Source: Actinomadura fibrosa
GTDB taxonomy: Bacteria > Actinomycetota > Actinomycetes > Streptosporangiales > Streptosporangiaceae
NCBI RefSeq assembly: GCF_900659615.1
Contig: NZ_CAACUY010000014.1
Span: 33,992-97,991, forward strand
Length of the DNA: 64,000 nt
Direction of reading: 5' to 3'
A program made the translations under genes and the position numbers. Under the pieces are notes generated by a model. It did no database searches. It saw only the letters and a program-made list of their open reading frames with translations, and was not told the DNA's origin. This document shows positions 55,826-63,281 of this stretch, piece by piece; within the stretch, counting starts at the first letter, position 1; every line of letters starts with the position of its first letter.

Positions 55826-56655
55826 TGGAGTCGACCCGTTCCAAGTGGCTGTGGATCGCCGCGTCCGCGCTCATCCTCGTCTGGACGGTCTTCCCGATCC
55901 TGTGGATCGTGATGCTGTCCTTCAAGCGGCCCGGCGAGATCGGCAACCAGAAGGGCTTCCTGCCCCACGCCTGGACCTTCGAGAACTACCGGACGGTCTT
56001 CAGGACCGACCTGTTCACCGCGGCGCTCGTCAACTCGATCGGCATCTCGCTGATCGCGACGTTCGTCGGCGTCGTGTTCGCGACGCTCGTCGCGTACGCG
56101 ATCGCCAGGCTGGAGTTCCCCGGCAAGAAGGCGATCCTGTCGTTCGCGCTCGCGATCGCGATGTTCCCCGTCGTGTCGCTGGTCGGCCCGCTGTTCAACC
56201 TGTGGCGGGACATCGGCCTCTACGACACCTGGCCCGGCCTGATCATCCCCTACATCTCGTTCGCGCTGCCGCTCGCCATCTGGACGCTGTCGGCGTTCTT
56301 CCGCGAGATCCCGTGGGAGATGGAGCAGGCGGCGCAGGTCGACGGCGCCACCACCTGGCAGGCGTTCCGCAAGGTGATCGTCCCGCTGGCGGCGCCGGGC
56401 GTGTTCACCGCCGCGATCCTCACCTTCTTCTTCTGCTGGAACGACTTCGTCTTCGGCATCTCGCTGACCTCCACCGACAACGCCCGCCCCGTCCCGGCGG
56501 CGCTGGCGTTCTTCACCGGGGAGTCGCAGTTCGAGCAGCCCACCACCGCCATCTGCGCGGCGGCGGTCGTCGTGACCGTCCCCGTCGTCGTCATCGTCCT
56601 GCTGTTCCAGCGCCGCATCGTCGCCGGGCTGACGTCCGGCGCCGTCAAGGGCTGA
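55825..56655 (+). CDS. sugB: Sugar ABC transporter permease, SugB-like
   Basis: 276 residues with six membrane segments, MalG-type. EAA motif: [20 protein letters not shown] followed by [12 protein letters not shown]. The start ATG at 55825 overlaps the preceding stop by one base (TGATG) and has GAGGTG 7 nt upstream; GTG at 55822 is the alternative. Confidence 0.9.
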   Translation: MESTRSKWLWIAASALILVWTVFPILWIVMLSFKRPGEIGNQKGFLPHAWTFENYRTVFRTDLFTAALVNSIGISLIATFVGVVFATLVAYAIARLEFPGKKAILSFALAIAMFPVVSLVGPLFNLWRDIGLYDTWPGLIIPYISFALPLAIWTLSAFFREIPWEMEQAAQVDGATTWQAFRKVIVPLAAPGVFTAAILTFFFCWNDFVFGISLTSTDNARPVPAALAFFTGESQFEQPTTAICAAAVVVTVPVVVIVLLFQRRIVAGLTSGAVKG

Positions 56656-56675
56656 GCCGAGGCTCGGAGGCAACC

Positions 56676-57941
56676 ATGGCCGCCATCTCCATGAAGAACA
56701 TCGTCAAGCTGTACGGCGACGGCTTCCCGGCCGTGAACGAGGTGTCCCTGGACGTGCGGGACGGCGAGTTCATGATCCTGGTCGGCCCGTCCGGATGCGG
56801 GAAGTCCACGCTGCTGCGGATGATCGTCGGGCTGGAGGACATCACGTCCGGCGAGATGCGCATCGGCGAGCGGGTCGTCAACAAGATCGCGCCGCGGGCG
56901 CGGAACCTGTCGATGGTCTTCCAGAACTACGCGCTCTACCCGCACCTCACCGTCTTCGAGAACATCGCGTTCCCGCTGCGGCTCGCCAAGGTGCCCGGCG
57001 ACGAGGTCCAGCGCCGCGTCACCGAGACCGCCGAGCTGCTGGAGCTCACCGAGCACCTTGAGCGCAAGCCCGCGCACCTGTCCGGCGGGCAGCGGCAGCG
57101 CGTCGCGATGGGCCGCGCGATCGTCCGGCAGGCCGACGCGTTCCTGTTCGACGAGCCGCTGTCCAACCTGGACGCGAAGCTGCGCGGGCAGATGCGCACC
57201 GAGATCTCCCGGCTCCAGCGGCGGCTCGGCGTCACCACCGTCTACGTCACGCACGACCAGACGGAGGCGATGACGCTCGGCGACCGCGTCGCGGTGCTGC
57301 GCAGGGGCGTCCTCCAGCAGGTCGGCAGCCCGCGCGAGCTGTACGAGGAGCCCGTCAACCTGTTCGTCGCCGGGTTCATCGGCTCGCCGTCGATGAACTT
57401 CCTGCCCGCGTCCGTGGACCGGAGCGCGGACGGCGCCTCCCTCCACACCCCGCTCGGCCGCTTCGAGCTGCGCGACCCCCGCAAGGCCGCCGCGATCGGC
57501 GAACGCGAGGTCGTGCTCGTCGGCATCCGTCCCGAGCACTTCGAGGACGCCCTGCTCGTCGGGGAGGAGAAGCGGCTGCGGGGCAGCATCGTCCAGGCCC
57601 GGGTGGACGTGACCGAATGGCTCGGCAACGAGCTGTACGCCTACGTCCCGTACGAGGCCCCGCCCGACGTCGCCGCGCAGCTGCGCGACCTGTCGCGCGA
57701 GCTGGACAGCGACCAGCTCCGCACCCAGGCCGTCGTCGCGCTGGACGCCGGGAGCCTCATCACGGCGGGCCACGACGCGGACCTGTGGATCGACACCTCC
57801 CGCATCCACATCTTCGACCCGGCCACCGGGACGAACCTGACCCGCGACGAGGAGCGCGTCGCGGAGCTCAGCCGCGTCGCCGAGCAGTCCCGCGACGCCC
57901 AGCGCCGCGCGCAACGCGAGGCCCCCGACCCGGCCGCCTGA
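56676..57941 (+). CDS. sugC: Sugar ABC transporter ATP-binding protein, SugC/MsmK type
   Basis: 421 residues. Nucleotide-binding domain: Walker A GPSGCGKST, Q-loop FQNYALYPH, signature LSGGQRQRVAMGRA, Walker B FLFDEPLSNLDA, H-loop YVTHDQTEAM. The C-terminal 180 residues are the TOBE/regulatory domain of sugar ATPases (GIRPEHF; VTEWLGNELYAYV). An extra acidic/Arg tail of about 35 residues (RDEERVAELSRVAEQSRDAQ) is longer than usual. It powers the importer; such ATPases can also serve other sugar systems. Confidence 0.92.
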   Translation: MAAISMKNIVKLYGDGFPAVNEVSLDVRDGEFMILVGPSGCGKSTLLRMIVGLEDITSGEMRIGERVVNKIAPRARNLSMVFQNYALYPHLTVFENIAFPLRLAKVPGDEVQRRVTETAELLELTEHLERKPAHLSGGQRQRVAMGRAIVRQADAFLFDEPLSNLDAKLRGQMRTEISRLQRRLGVTTVYVTHDQTEAMTLGDRVAVLRRGVLQQVGSPRELYEEPVNLFVAGFIGSPSMNFLPASVDRSADGASLHTPLGRFELRDPRKAAAIGEREVVLVGIRPEHFEDALLVGEEKRLRGSIVQARVDVTEWLGNELYAYVPYEAPPDVAAQLRDLSRELDSDQLRTQAVVALDAGSLITAGHDADLWIDTSRIHIFDPATGTNLTRDEERVAELSRVAEQSRDAQRRAQREAPDPAA

Positions 57942-57967
57942 AGCACGGCATACGCCCGTCCCCTTGA

Positions 57968-58007
57968 CCGCCCTGGTGGAACGACACACCCAGCTCCACC
58001 AGGGCGG
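57968..58007 (+). terminator. Hairpin terminator after sugC
   Basis: Perfect 13-bp stem CCGCCCTGGTGGA/TCCACCAGGGCGG with a 14-nt loop, 26 bp past the stop. Confidence 0.75.
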
Positions 58008-58258
58008 ATTCATGCACGCCCCGGCCAGGGGCGCTGAACCGACCGCCTCCATGGCCAGGATCGGCCTCGCCCCCTGAGAAGATCAGACGGACCGCCTCCG
58101 AACGACATCACGAACTACCGGGGACGCCGGGAACGCGTCAACGGAAACCCGGCGACCGCCGCCCGCGACGACTTCGTCTCCGCCCGGCCCGCCGCGCGCG
58201 TCGGCCTGACCGAGTCCGGCCGTCCATCGAGATGATCTTGTCTGGCACGATCGGTGGC

Positions 58259-58945
58259 ATGTACGAGCGCTTCGCCCACGAGTACGCCGCCCACGCCGAG
58301 ACCAGCGCCCACAACGCCCTCTACGACCGCCCCGCCGTCCTCGGCCTCGCCGGCGACGTCGCGGGCAAGGCGGTGTTCGACGCCGCCTGCGGCCCCGGTC
58401 TCTACGCGCGCGAACTCCTGGACCGCGGCGCCCACGTCAGCGGCTGCGACGCGTCCCCCACCTTCGTCGAGATGGCCCGCGCCCGCACCGGAGGCCGGGC
58501 CGACATCCGCCTGCACGACCTCTCGACGCCCCTCACCTGGGTCCCGTCCGACTCCGTGGACCTCGTCGTCCTCGCGCTCGCCATCCACTACATCGACGAC
58601 CGGGTGGCCCTCCTCCGCGAGTTCCGCCGCATCCTCACACCGGACGGCACCCTCGTGCTCTCCACGGAACACCCCACCACCGCGTGGCTCCGCCTAGGCG
58701 GCTCTTACTTCACGTCCGAACCCGTCGAGGAGTCCCTCAGCCCCAAGTCGGACTGGCCCATCCGCGCCTGGCGCCGGCCCCTCACCGCCATCTGCGACGA
58801 GTTCCGGGAAGCGGGCCTCCTCATCGAGACCCTCCTCGAACCCCGCCCCGCCCCGGAGATGGCCGACCACTACCCGGACGACCACGCCAAGCTGGAGGAG
58901 TTCCCCGCCTTCATCGCCTTCAGGCTCGTCCCGAGGCACACCTGA
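58259..58945 (+). CDS. Class I SAM-dependent methyltransferase
   Basis: 228 residues. Motif I VFDAACGPGLYARELLDRGA, then SGCDASPTFVEMARAR and the post-I region DSVDLVVLALAIHYIDD; RRILTPDGTLVLSTEHP follows, typical of the UbiE/small-molecule class. Substrate unknown. ATG at 58259 starts the conserved YxxxAxxY segment. Convergent with the HTH-NlpC gene across a tandem 16-bp repeat. Confidence 0.85.
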   Translation: MYERFAHEYAAHAETSAHNALYDRPAVLGLAGDVAGKAVFDAACGPGLYARELLDRGAHVSGCDASPTFVEMARARTGGRADIRLHDLSTPLTWVPSDSVDLVVLALAIHYIDDRVALLREFRRILTPDGTLVLSTEHPTTAWLRLGGSYFTSEPVEESLSPKSDWPIRAWRRPLTAICDEFREAGLLIETLLEPRPAPEMADHYPDDHAKLEEFPAFIAFRLVPRHT

Positions 58946-58947
58946 GC

Positions 58948-58979
58948 GGAGCCTCAGCCGACCGGAGCCTCAGCCGACC
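58948..58979. repeat. Tandem 16-bp duplication between convergent genes
   Basis: GGAGCCTCAGCCGACC at 58948-58963 is repeated at 58964-58979; a broken third copy follows. The stop codon of the minus-strand gene lies in the repeat. Confidence 0.75.
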
Positions 58980-59995
58980 GGATCCTCATGCAGGTTCTTC
59001 GGCCGGCAGGCCTGGAAGGGACCGCCCTCGCGCGGGACGTCCCGGCGGATCAGATGGTCCGTCCCATAGCCCCGCCGCTGCTGGTACGCCCAGTAGGCGG
59101 TGTGGGACGCGTCCGTCCACCGCTCGAAGATCATCACTTCCCGCCGGTTCGCGTCCCCGGTCGCGTTGATGACGAGATCGCCCGGCCCCAGCGACGACGC
59201 CGGGACGCGGCGGCAGTAGGACGCCACGAGCGCCGCCGAGTTCGGCCCCGGCTTCGGCAGCCCCAGCGCCATGGACGCGTAGCCCGACCCGTCCGTCCGG
59301 TACCCCTGGAAGCTGGCCGCCTGGTCGTACGGCACCCGTCCCGCCGCGTGCGGATGCCACGTCCGGGCACGCGCGATGACGTCCCGCCGGATCACCGGCG
59401 CGGGAGCCGACCCACCGGCGAGCGCGGGCGCCGCGCCGGTCGGCTTGCCGGAAGCCGGGGACCCGTCCGGCCCGGACTTCAACGTCGCCCCGAGCGCCAT
59501 GCCCGCCGCCCCGGCCGTGAGCGCGCACCCGACGATCGCACCGGCGAACAGCAGCCGTTGCCGCCGTCCCGTCCGGAAGCCGACCGTGTCCTTGCCGTCC
59601 CCCTGCGCGGGATCACCGCCGTCGCCCGCCACCGGGACCGCCTGCACGTGGTCATCGGTTGCCGTGTCCGGCCGTTCGGGCACGGTGACCGGCGCGTCCG
59701 TCGTCTCTGAGGACGCGGGCGACCGCCTGGCCTGATCGGCGACCTCCCACAGGACCTCCAGCCGCCGCCGGTCCGCACCGCACAGCGCCGCCAGCGCCCC
59801 CACCGCGTCCATCGGGATCCACGTCTCGCCGCTGAGCCACCGCCCCCACGACGACCGGCTCGCGTGGGTCTTGCGCTCCAGAGCACGGAGGTCGTAGCCC
59901 GACTCCTCCTTCAACCCGCGCAGCTCCGTGAGCAGCAGGCGCACGGGCTCGGGCAGGTCGTCGCGCAGTGGAGTCGCTGGTCGGCTTCGGCTCAT
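58970..59995 (-). CDS. Membrane-anchored HTH protein with an inactive NlpC/P60-like domain
   Basis: 341 residues. An N-terminal XRE-like HTH region (about 18-88; LRALERKTHASRSSWGRWLS), an acidic linker, one membrane segment (about 148-170), an Ala/Pro-rich stretch and a C-terminal NlpC/P60-like domain (about 205-335). The domain aligns with the whole mature part of the protein at 60374-60955, but Cys92 of that protein corresponds to Gly236 here (YRTDGSGYASM) and His143 to Glu286 (RREVMIFERW). The HTH faces the cytosol and the pseudoenzyme faces outward, as in ToxR- or BlaR-like sensors. It is divergent from its paralogue and probably controls it; that control is inferred. Confidence 0.82.
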   Translation of the reverse strand: MSRSRPATPLRDDLPEPVRLLLTELRGLKEESGYDLRALERKTHASRSSWGRWLSGETWIPMDAVGALAALCGADRRRLEVLWEVADQARRSPASSETTDAPVTVPERPDTATDDHVQAVPVAGDGGDPAQGDGKDTVGFRTGRRQRLLFAGAIVGCALTAGAAGMALGATLKSGPDGSPASGKPTGAAPALAGGSAPAPVIRRDVIARARTWHPHAAGRVPYDQAASFQGYRTDGSGYASMALGLPKPGPNSAALVASYCRRVPASSLGPGDLVINATGDANRREVMIFERWTDASHTAYWAYQQRRGYGTDHLIRRDVPREGGPFQACRPKNLHEDPVG

Positions 59996-60173
59996 TCCGG
60001 TTACTCCCGCAGGTCACACCGTCGGTTCGGCACCGGTCCGCCGACGTCGCTCAAGGCCCCGGTCGGCCGCCCATTATGCCCAGATCCACTCTCGCCATGG
60101 CCGAATCCAGAAACCATCACACTGCGTTGGCGCATGCGCACGAGCCGTGAACCCCATAGTGCCCCGAAATTGC

Positions 60174-60249
60174 GTCCCATTGTCCCGGCGCCGTCCCGCT
60201 CCAGGTGGCGTCCCAGCAGGTCAGAGCTGTCCCGCGGTCCCCATGTCCC
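60174..60249. promoter_or_regulatory. Array of seven GTCCC words upstream of the NlpC/P60-like gene
   Basis: GTCCC occurs at 60174, 60182, 60193, 60210, 60229, 60237 and 60245, all in the same orientation, with starts 8, 11, 17, 19, 8 and 8 bp apart. By base composition less than one copy is expected in 76 bp. The array ends about 125 bp before the secreted NlpC/P60 gene and is 180 bp from the HTH gene start. Candidate binding array for the HTH protein. A GCGCATGCGC palindrome lies at 60130-60139. The rest of the 378-bp intergenic region shows nothing clear. Confidence 0.55.
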
Positions 60250-60373
60250 AACCTCGGACGGATCCGAGGCGAACCCGCCGCGGCGCTGCCTAAAGTCTGC
60301 CGAGTCGATCGACAGCGACTCCAACCGCCGTTTGAGGCGGCACAATTCCACGACCATTCATGGAGGATTACCC

Positions 60374-60955
60374 ATGGCTTCCCCCCGAGCCATTCTCATC
60401 GGCGTCAGCTCGCTGGCCCTCGCCGGCGGCACCGCGTTCGGCCTCTACGGCGTCTCCAGCCCGTCCTCGCACCCGGCCGCCGCGCAGGGCGCCCAGCTCC
60501 AGTCCGCCGACCAGGCCGTCACCGCCGCCGCCGTCCCGAAGGTGACCCGCGCCCAGGTGATCGCGAACGCCAAGACGTGGCACCCGCACACGAGCAAGCG
60601 GGTCCCCTACAGCCAGAACAAGACCCACGGCGGCTACCGCACCGACTGCTCGGGCTACGCGTCCATGGCGCTGCGGCTCCCGAAGCCCGGCCCCAACACG
60701 GTCGGCCTGGCCTCGTCGAAGTACAGCAAGCGCATCAAGCTGTCCCAGCTCCAGAAGGGCGACCTGATCATCGACGCGATCGGGAGCAACACCACCCGGC
60801 ACGTGGTGATCTTCGAGAAGTGGGCCAACAGCAAGCACACCTCGTACTGGGCCTACGAGCAGCGCGGCGGCTACGGCACCGACCACCGCACCCGCACCTA
60901 CGGCCTGTCCTCGGGCAGCCAGTACAAGCCGTACCGCCCCCTCAACATCAAGTGA
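60374..60955 (+). CDS. Secreted NlpC/P60-like cysteine peptidase or amidase
   Basis: 193 residues. Signal peptide (about 1-38, MASPRAILIGVSSLALAGGT) and then a single domain with YRTDCSGYASMALRLPKPGP (Cys92), LSQLQKGDLIIDAIG and TRHVVIFEKW (His143), the Cys/His arrangement of NlpC/P60 cell-wall peptidases. It ends YKPYRPLNIK. Likely substrate is peptidoglycan, inferred. ATG at 60374 has GGAGG 7 nt upstream. It is paralogous to the outer domain of the divergent HTH protein. A very strong terminator follows. Confidence 0.82.
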   Translation: MASPRAILIGVSSLALAGGTAFGLYGVSSPSSHPAAAQGAQLQSADQAVTAAAVPKVTRAQVIANAKTWHPHTSKRVPYSQNKTHGGYRTDCSGYASMALRLPKPGPNTVGLASSKYSKRIKLSQLQKGDLIIDAIGSNTTRHVVIFEKWANSKHTSYWAYEQRGGYGTDHRTRTYGLSSGSQYKPYRPLNIK

Positions 60956-60972
60956 CCTGACCCCTCCCCCCA

Positions 60973-61011
60973 GGAGACGCCCGGCCGAAGCTCCCTCGGC
61001 CGGGCGTCTCC
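60973..61011 (+). terminator. Very strong hairpin terminator
   Basis: Perfect 16-bp stem GGAGACGCCCGGCCGA/TCGGCCGGGCGTCTCC with a 7-nt loop, 17 bp after the NlpC/P60-like gene. Confidence 0.88.
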
Positions 61012-61062
61012 GCCTTCACGCCCGCGGTTCACCTCCCGCCCCCGATGAGCTGAACTCGACGC

Positions 61063-62097
61063 ATGAAGCAGCCGCGCCCATGGCGCGCCCGGGTGTTCCT
61101 CGGAGGCCAGGCGACCTCGCTTCTCGGTGACGGGATGGCGCTGCCGGCCGTCCCGCTGCTGGTCCTCGAACTCACCCGCGACCCGCTGCTCGTCGCCCTC
61201 TCGGCCGCCTCCAAGACCCTCGGACTCCTGTGCGTGGGCCTCCCCGCCGGAGTACTGGTCGACCGGTGCGACCCGTGGCGGGTCCTCATGCTGGCGGACG
61301 CGCTGAGAGCCGCCCTGTCCGGCGCCCTGTTCGCCTTGGCGGCGACCGGAACCGCGAGCGTCGGAGCGATCCTCGTCCTCAGCGTCGCGGGCGGCGCCTG
61401 CCAGGTGTTCTTCGAGACGGCTCTGATGGTCGTGGTCAAGGACCTGTTCCCCGAGCCCGGACTCATCCGCGCGAACGCCGCCATCGAACTCGCCAGGCAG
61501 ATGTCACTGATCCTCGGCCCCGCCGCCGTCGGCGTGCTCGCGGCGTCCGGCGATCTCCCCCTCGCACTGCTGATCAACGCGCTGACCTTCGTCGTCTCGC
61601 TGGCAAGCCTGGTCGCCGTCCGGCAACGCTCGCCGCGACCGCGCCCGCTTGTCTCCGGGCCACGCCTACGGGGAATGCTCCACGACTTCGTGGACGGGCT
61701 TCGCTTCCTGCTGTCCGTCCGTCTGCTCGTGGTCATGACGGCGCTGCAAATGGTGGTCAACCTCTGCCTGAGCGTGGAACGGCTCATCGTCTACTACGCC
61801 CGCGACACCCTCCACCTCTCCCCGACCGCCGTCAGCATCGCCGTGGCCTCCGGAGGCGTCGCCAGCGTGGTCAACCGAACCCAGCGGCAGCACCTGGTGC
61901 CCCGCGAACTGCTGGGCCGGATCACCGGCACGGTGAGACTGCTCTTCCTCGCGGTCGACCCGCTCGGAGTAGTGGTGGCCGGCGCCCTCACCGGCGCACT
62001 GGACGGTGATCCACGTCCCGTCTTCGCAGGCGCCGGAGCCGTGGTCGTCACCGCCACGATCGTCGCCTGGTACGCCGACCTCCGCAGGTACCGGTAA
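61063..62097 (+). CDS. MFS transporter, internally deleted
   Basis: 344 residues, against about 410-430 for MefA/EntS-type MFS proteins. Membrane segments 1-7 are normal (FLGGQATSLLGDGMALPAVP; AGVLVDRCDPWRVLMLAD motif A; FETALMVVVKDLFPEPGLIR). After AVSIAVASGGVASVV (residue 270) the chain jumps to NRTQRQHLVPRELLGRITGT, which normally comes some 70-80 residues later, before the eleventh segment. The reading frame is kept. Such a protein is probably non-functional as a transporter. Substrate unknown. ATG at 61063. Confidence 0.75.
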   Translation: MKQPRPWRARVFLGGQATSLLGDGMALPAVPLLVLELTRDPLLVALSAASKTLGLLCVGLPAGVLVDRCDPWRVLMLADALRAALSGALFALAATGTASVGAILVLSVAGGACQVFFETALMVVVKDLFPEPGLIRANAAIELARQMSLILGPAAVGVLAASGDLPLALLINALTFVVSLASLVAVRQRSPRPRPLVSGPRLRGMLHDFVDGLRFLLSVRLLVVMTALQMVVNLCLSVERLIVYYARDTLHLSPTAVSIAVASGGVASVVNRTQRQHLVPRELLGRITGTVRLLFLAVDPLGVVVAGALTGALDGDPRPVFAGAGAVVVTATIVAWYADLRRYR

Positions 62098-62105
62098 GGC
62101 CGTGC

Positions 62106-63281
62106 TCAGGGGTTGGCGGGGAGGACGCGTCCGCGGACTTCGCCTAGGGCTATGCGGGTGCCTCGTGGGCCCGGGGCGGTAGCGGAGATGGCGACCTCGT
62201 CGCCGTCCTCTAGGAAGGTGCGTTTTTCGCCGTTCACCTCGATGGGCTCCTTGCCGCCCCAGCTCAGTTCGATGAAGGCGCCACGCTCCTGCTTCAGCGG
62301 GCCGGAGACCGTTCCGGAGGCGAAGAGGTCGCCGGTGCGGGACGAGGCTCCGTTCACCGTCATGTGCGCGAGCATCTGCGCGGGTGACCAGTACATCTCC
62401 CTGTAGGGCGGACGGGAGACCACCTGGCCGTTCCACTCGACGACGAGGTCGAGGTCGAGTCCCCATGGGTTCTTCTCGCGGAGGTAGGGGAGCGGCTCGG
62501 GGTCCTGGGGCGGTGTCGGGACGCGGGCGGCTTCCAGGGCGAGGAGGGGCACGACCCAAGGGGAGATGGACGTCGCGAAGCTCTTGCCCAGGAACGGGCC
62601 GAGCGGGACGTACTCCCAGGCTTGGATGTCCCGTGCCGACCAGTCGTTGAGCAGGACGACGCCGAAGACGCGCTGGTCGAACTCGTCCACGCTGACGGGG
62701 GTGCCCAAGGGGGAACCGGAGCCGACGATGAAGCCGACCTCTGCCTCGATGTCCAGACGGCGGCACGGGCCGTAGGACGGTGATGTTTCGTCCGGGGCTT
62801 TGCGCTGGCCGCTGGGGCGGACGATGTCCGTGCCGGACGGGACGACCGTTCCGGCGCGGCCGTGGTAGCCGACCGGGAGGTGCTTCCAGTTCGGCATCAG
62901 GGGTTCGGCGTCGGGGCGGAAAAGGCGGCCGAGGTTGGACGCGTGGTGCTCGGAGGCGTAGAAGTCGACGTAGTCGGCGACCTCGATCGGCAGGTGCATG
63001 GTGACCGCGCCGATGGGGTGGACGGCGGTGTCGGGGACGTCGTCGGAGACGAGGTCCAGGATCTGCTCGCGGACCTCCACCCAGCGTTCGTGTCCCTGCG
63101 CCATGAAGGCGTTGAGGGTCGGCTGGGCGAAAACGTCGTCGTCGAGCGCTACCGCGAGGTCCACCACCGTGTCGGCCACGCGGACGCCGACGCGGGGCGC
63201 GGTGCCGGGGGTGGAGAAGACGGCGTAGGGGAGGTTGGTGAGCCCGTACGGGGAGTCGGCGGGGATGGAGATGCGGGTCAT
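62106..63281 (-). CDS. fahA: Fumarylacetoacetase
   Basis: 391 residues. N-terminal SH3-like domain (PYGLTNLPYAVFSTPGTAPR) and the FAH catalytic domain: DYVDFYASEHHASNLGRLFR (metal Asp, catalytic His), PVGYHGRAGTVVPSG, IEAEVGFIVG, NDWSARDIQAWEYVPLGPF. It splits fumarylacetoacetate to fumarate and acetoacetate, the last step of tyrosine/homogentisate breakdown. ATG at 63281 overlaps the upstream gene's stop by 4 bp, showing coupling. Confidence 0.94.
   Translation of the reverse strand: MTRISIPADSPYGLTNLPYAVFSTPGTAPRVGVRVADTVVDLAVALDDDVFAQPTLNAFMAQGHERWVEVREQILDLVSDDVPDTAVHPIGAVTMHLPIEVADYVDFYASEHHASNLGRLFRPDAEPLMPNWKHLPVGYHGRAGTVVPSGTDIVRPSGQRKAPDETSPSYGPCRRLDIEAEVGFIVGSGSPLGTPVSVDEFDQRVFGVVLLNDWSARDIQAWEYVPLGPFLGKSFATSISPWVVPLLALEAARVPTPPQDPEPLPYLREKNPWGLDLDLVVEWNGQVVSRPPYREMYWSPAQMLAHMTVNGASSRTGDLFASGTVSGPLKQERGAFIELSWGGKEPIEVNGEKRTFLEDGDEVAISATAPGPRGTRIALGEVRGRVLPANP

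Noticed and set aside
60130..60139. GCGCATGCGC palindrome as an operator
   Set aside because: A single short GC-rich palindrome is expected by chance here; the GTCCC array is the stronger signal.
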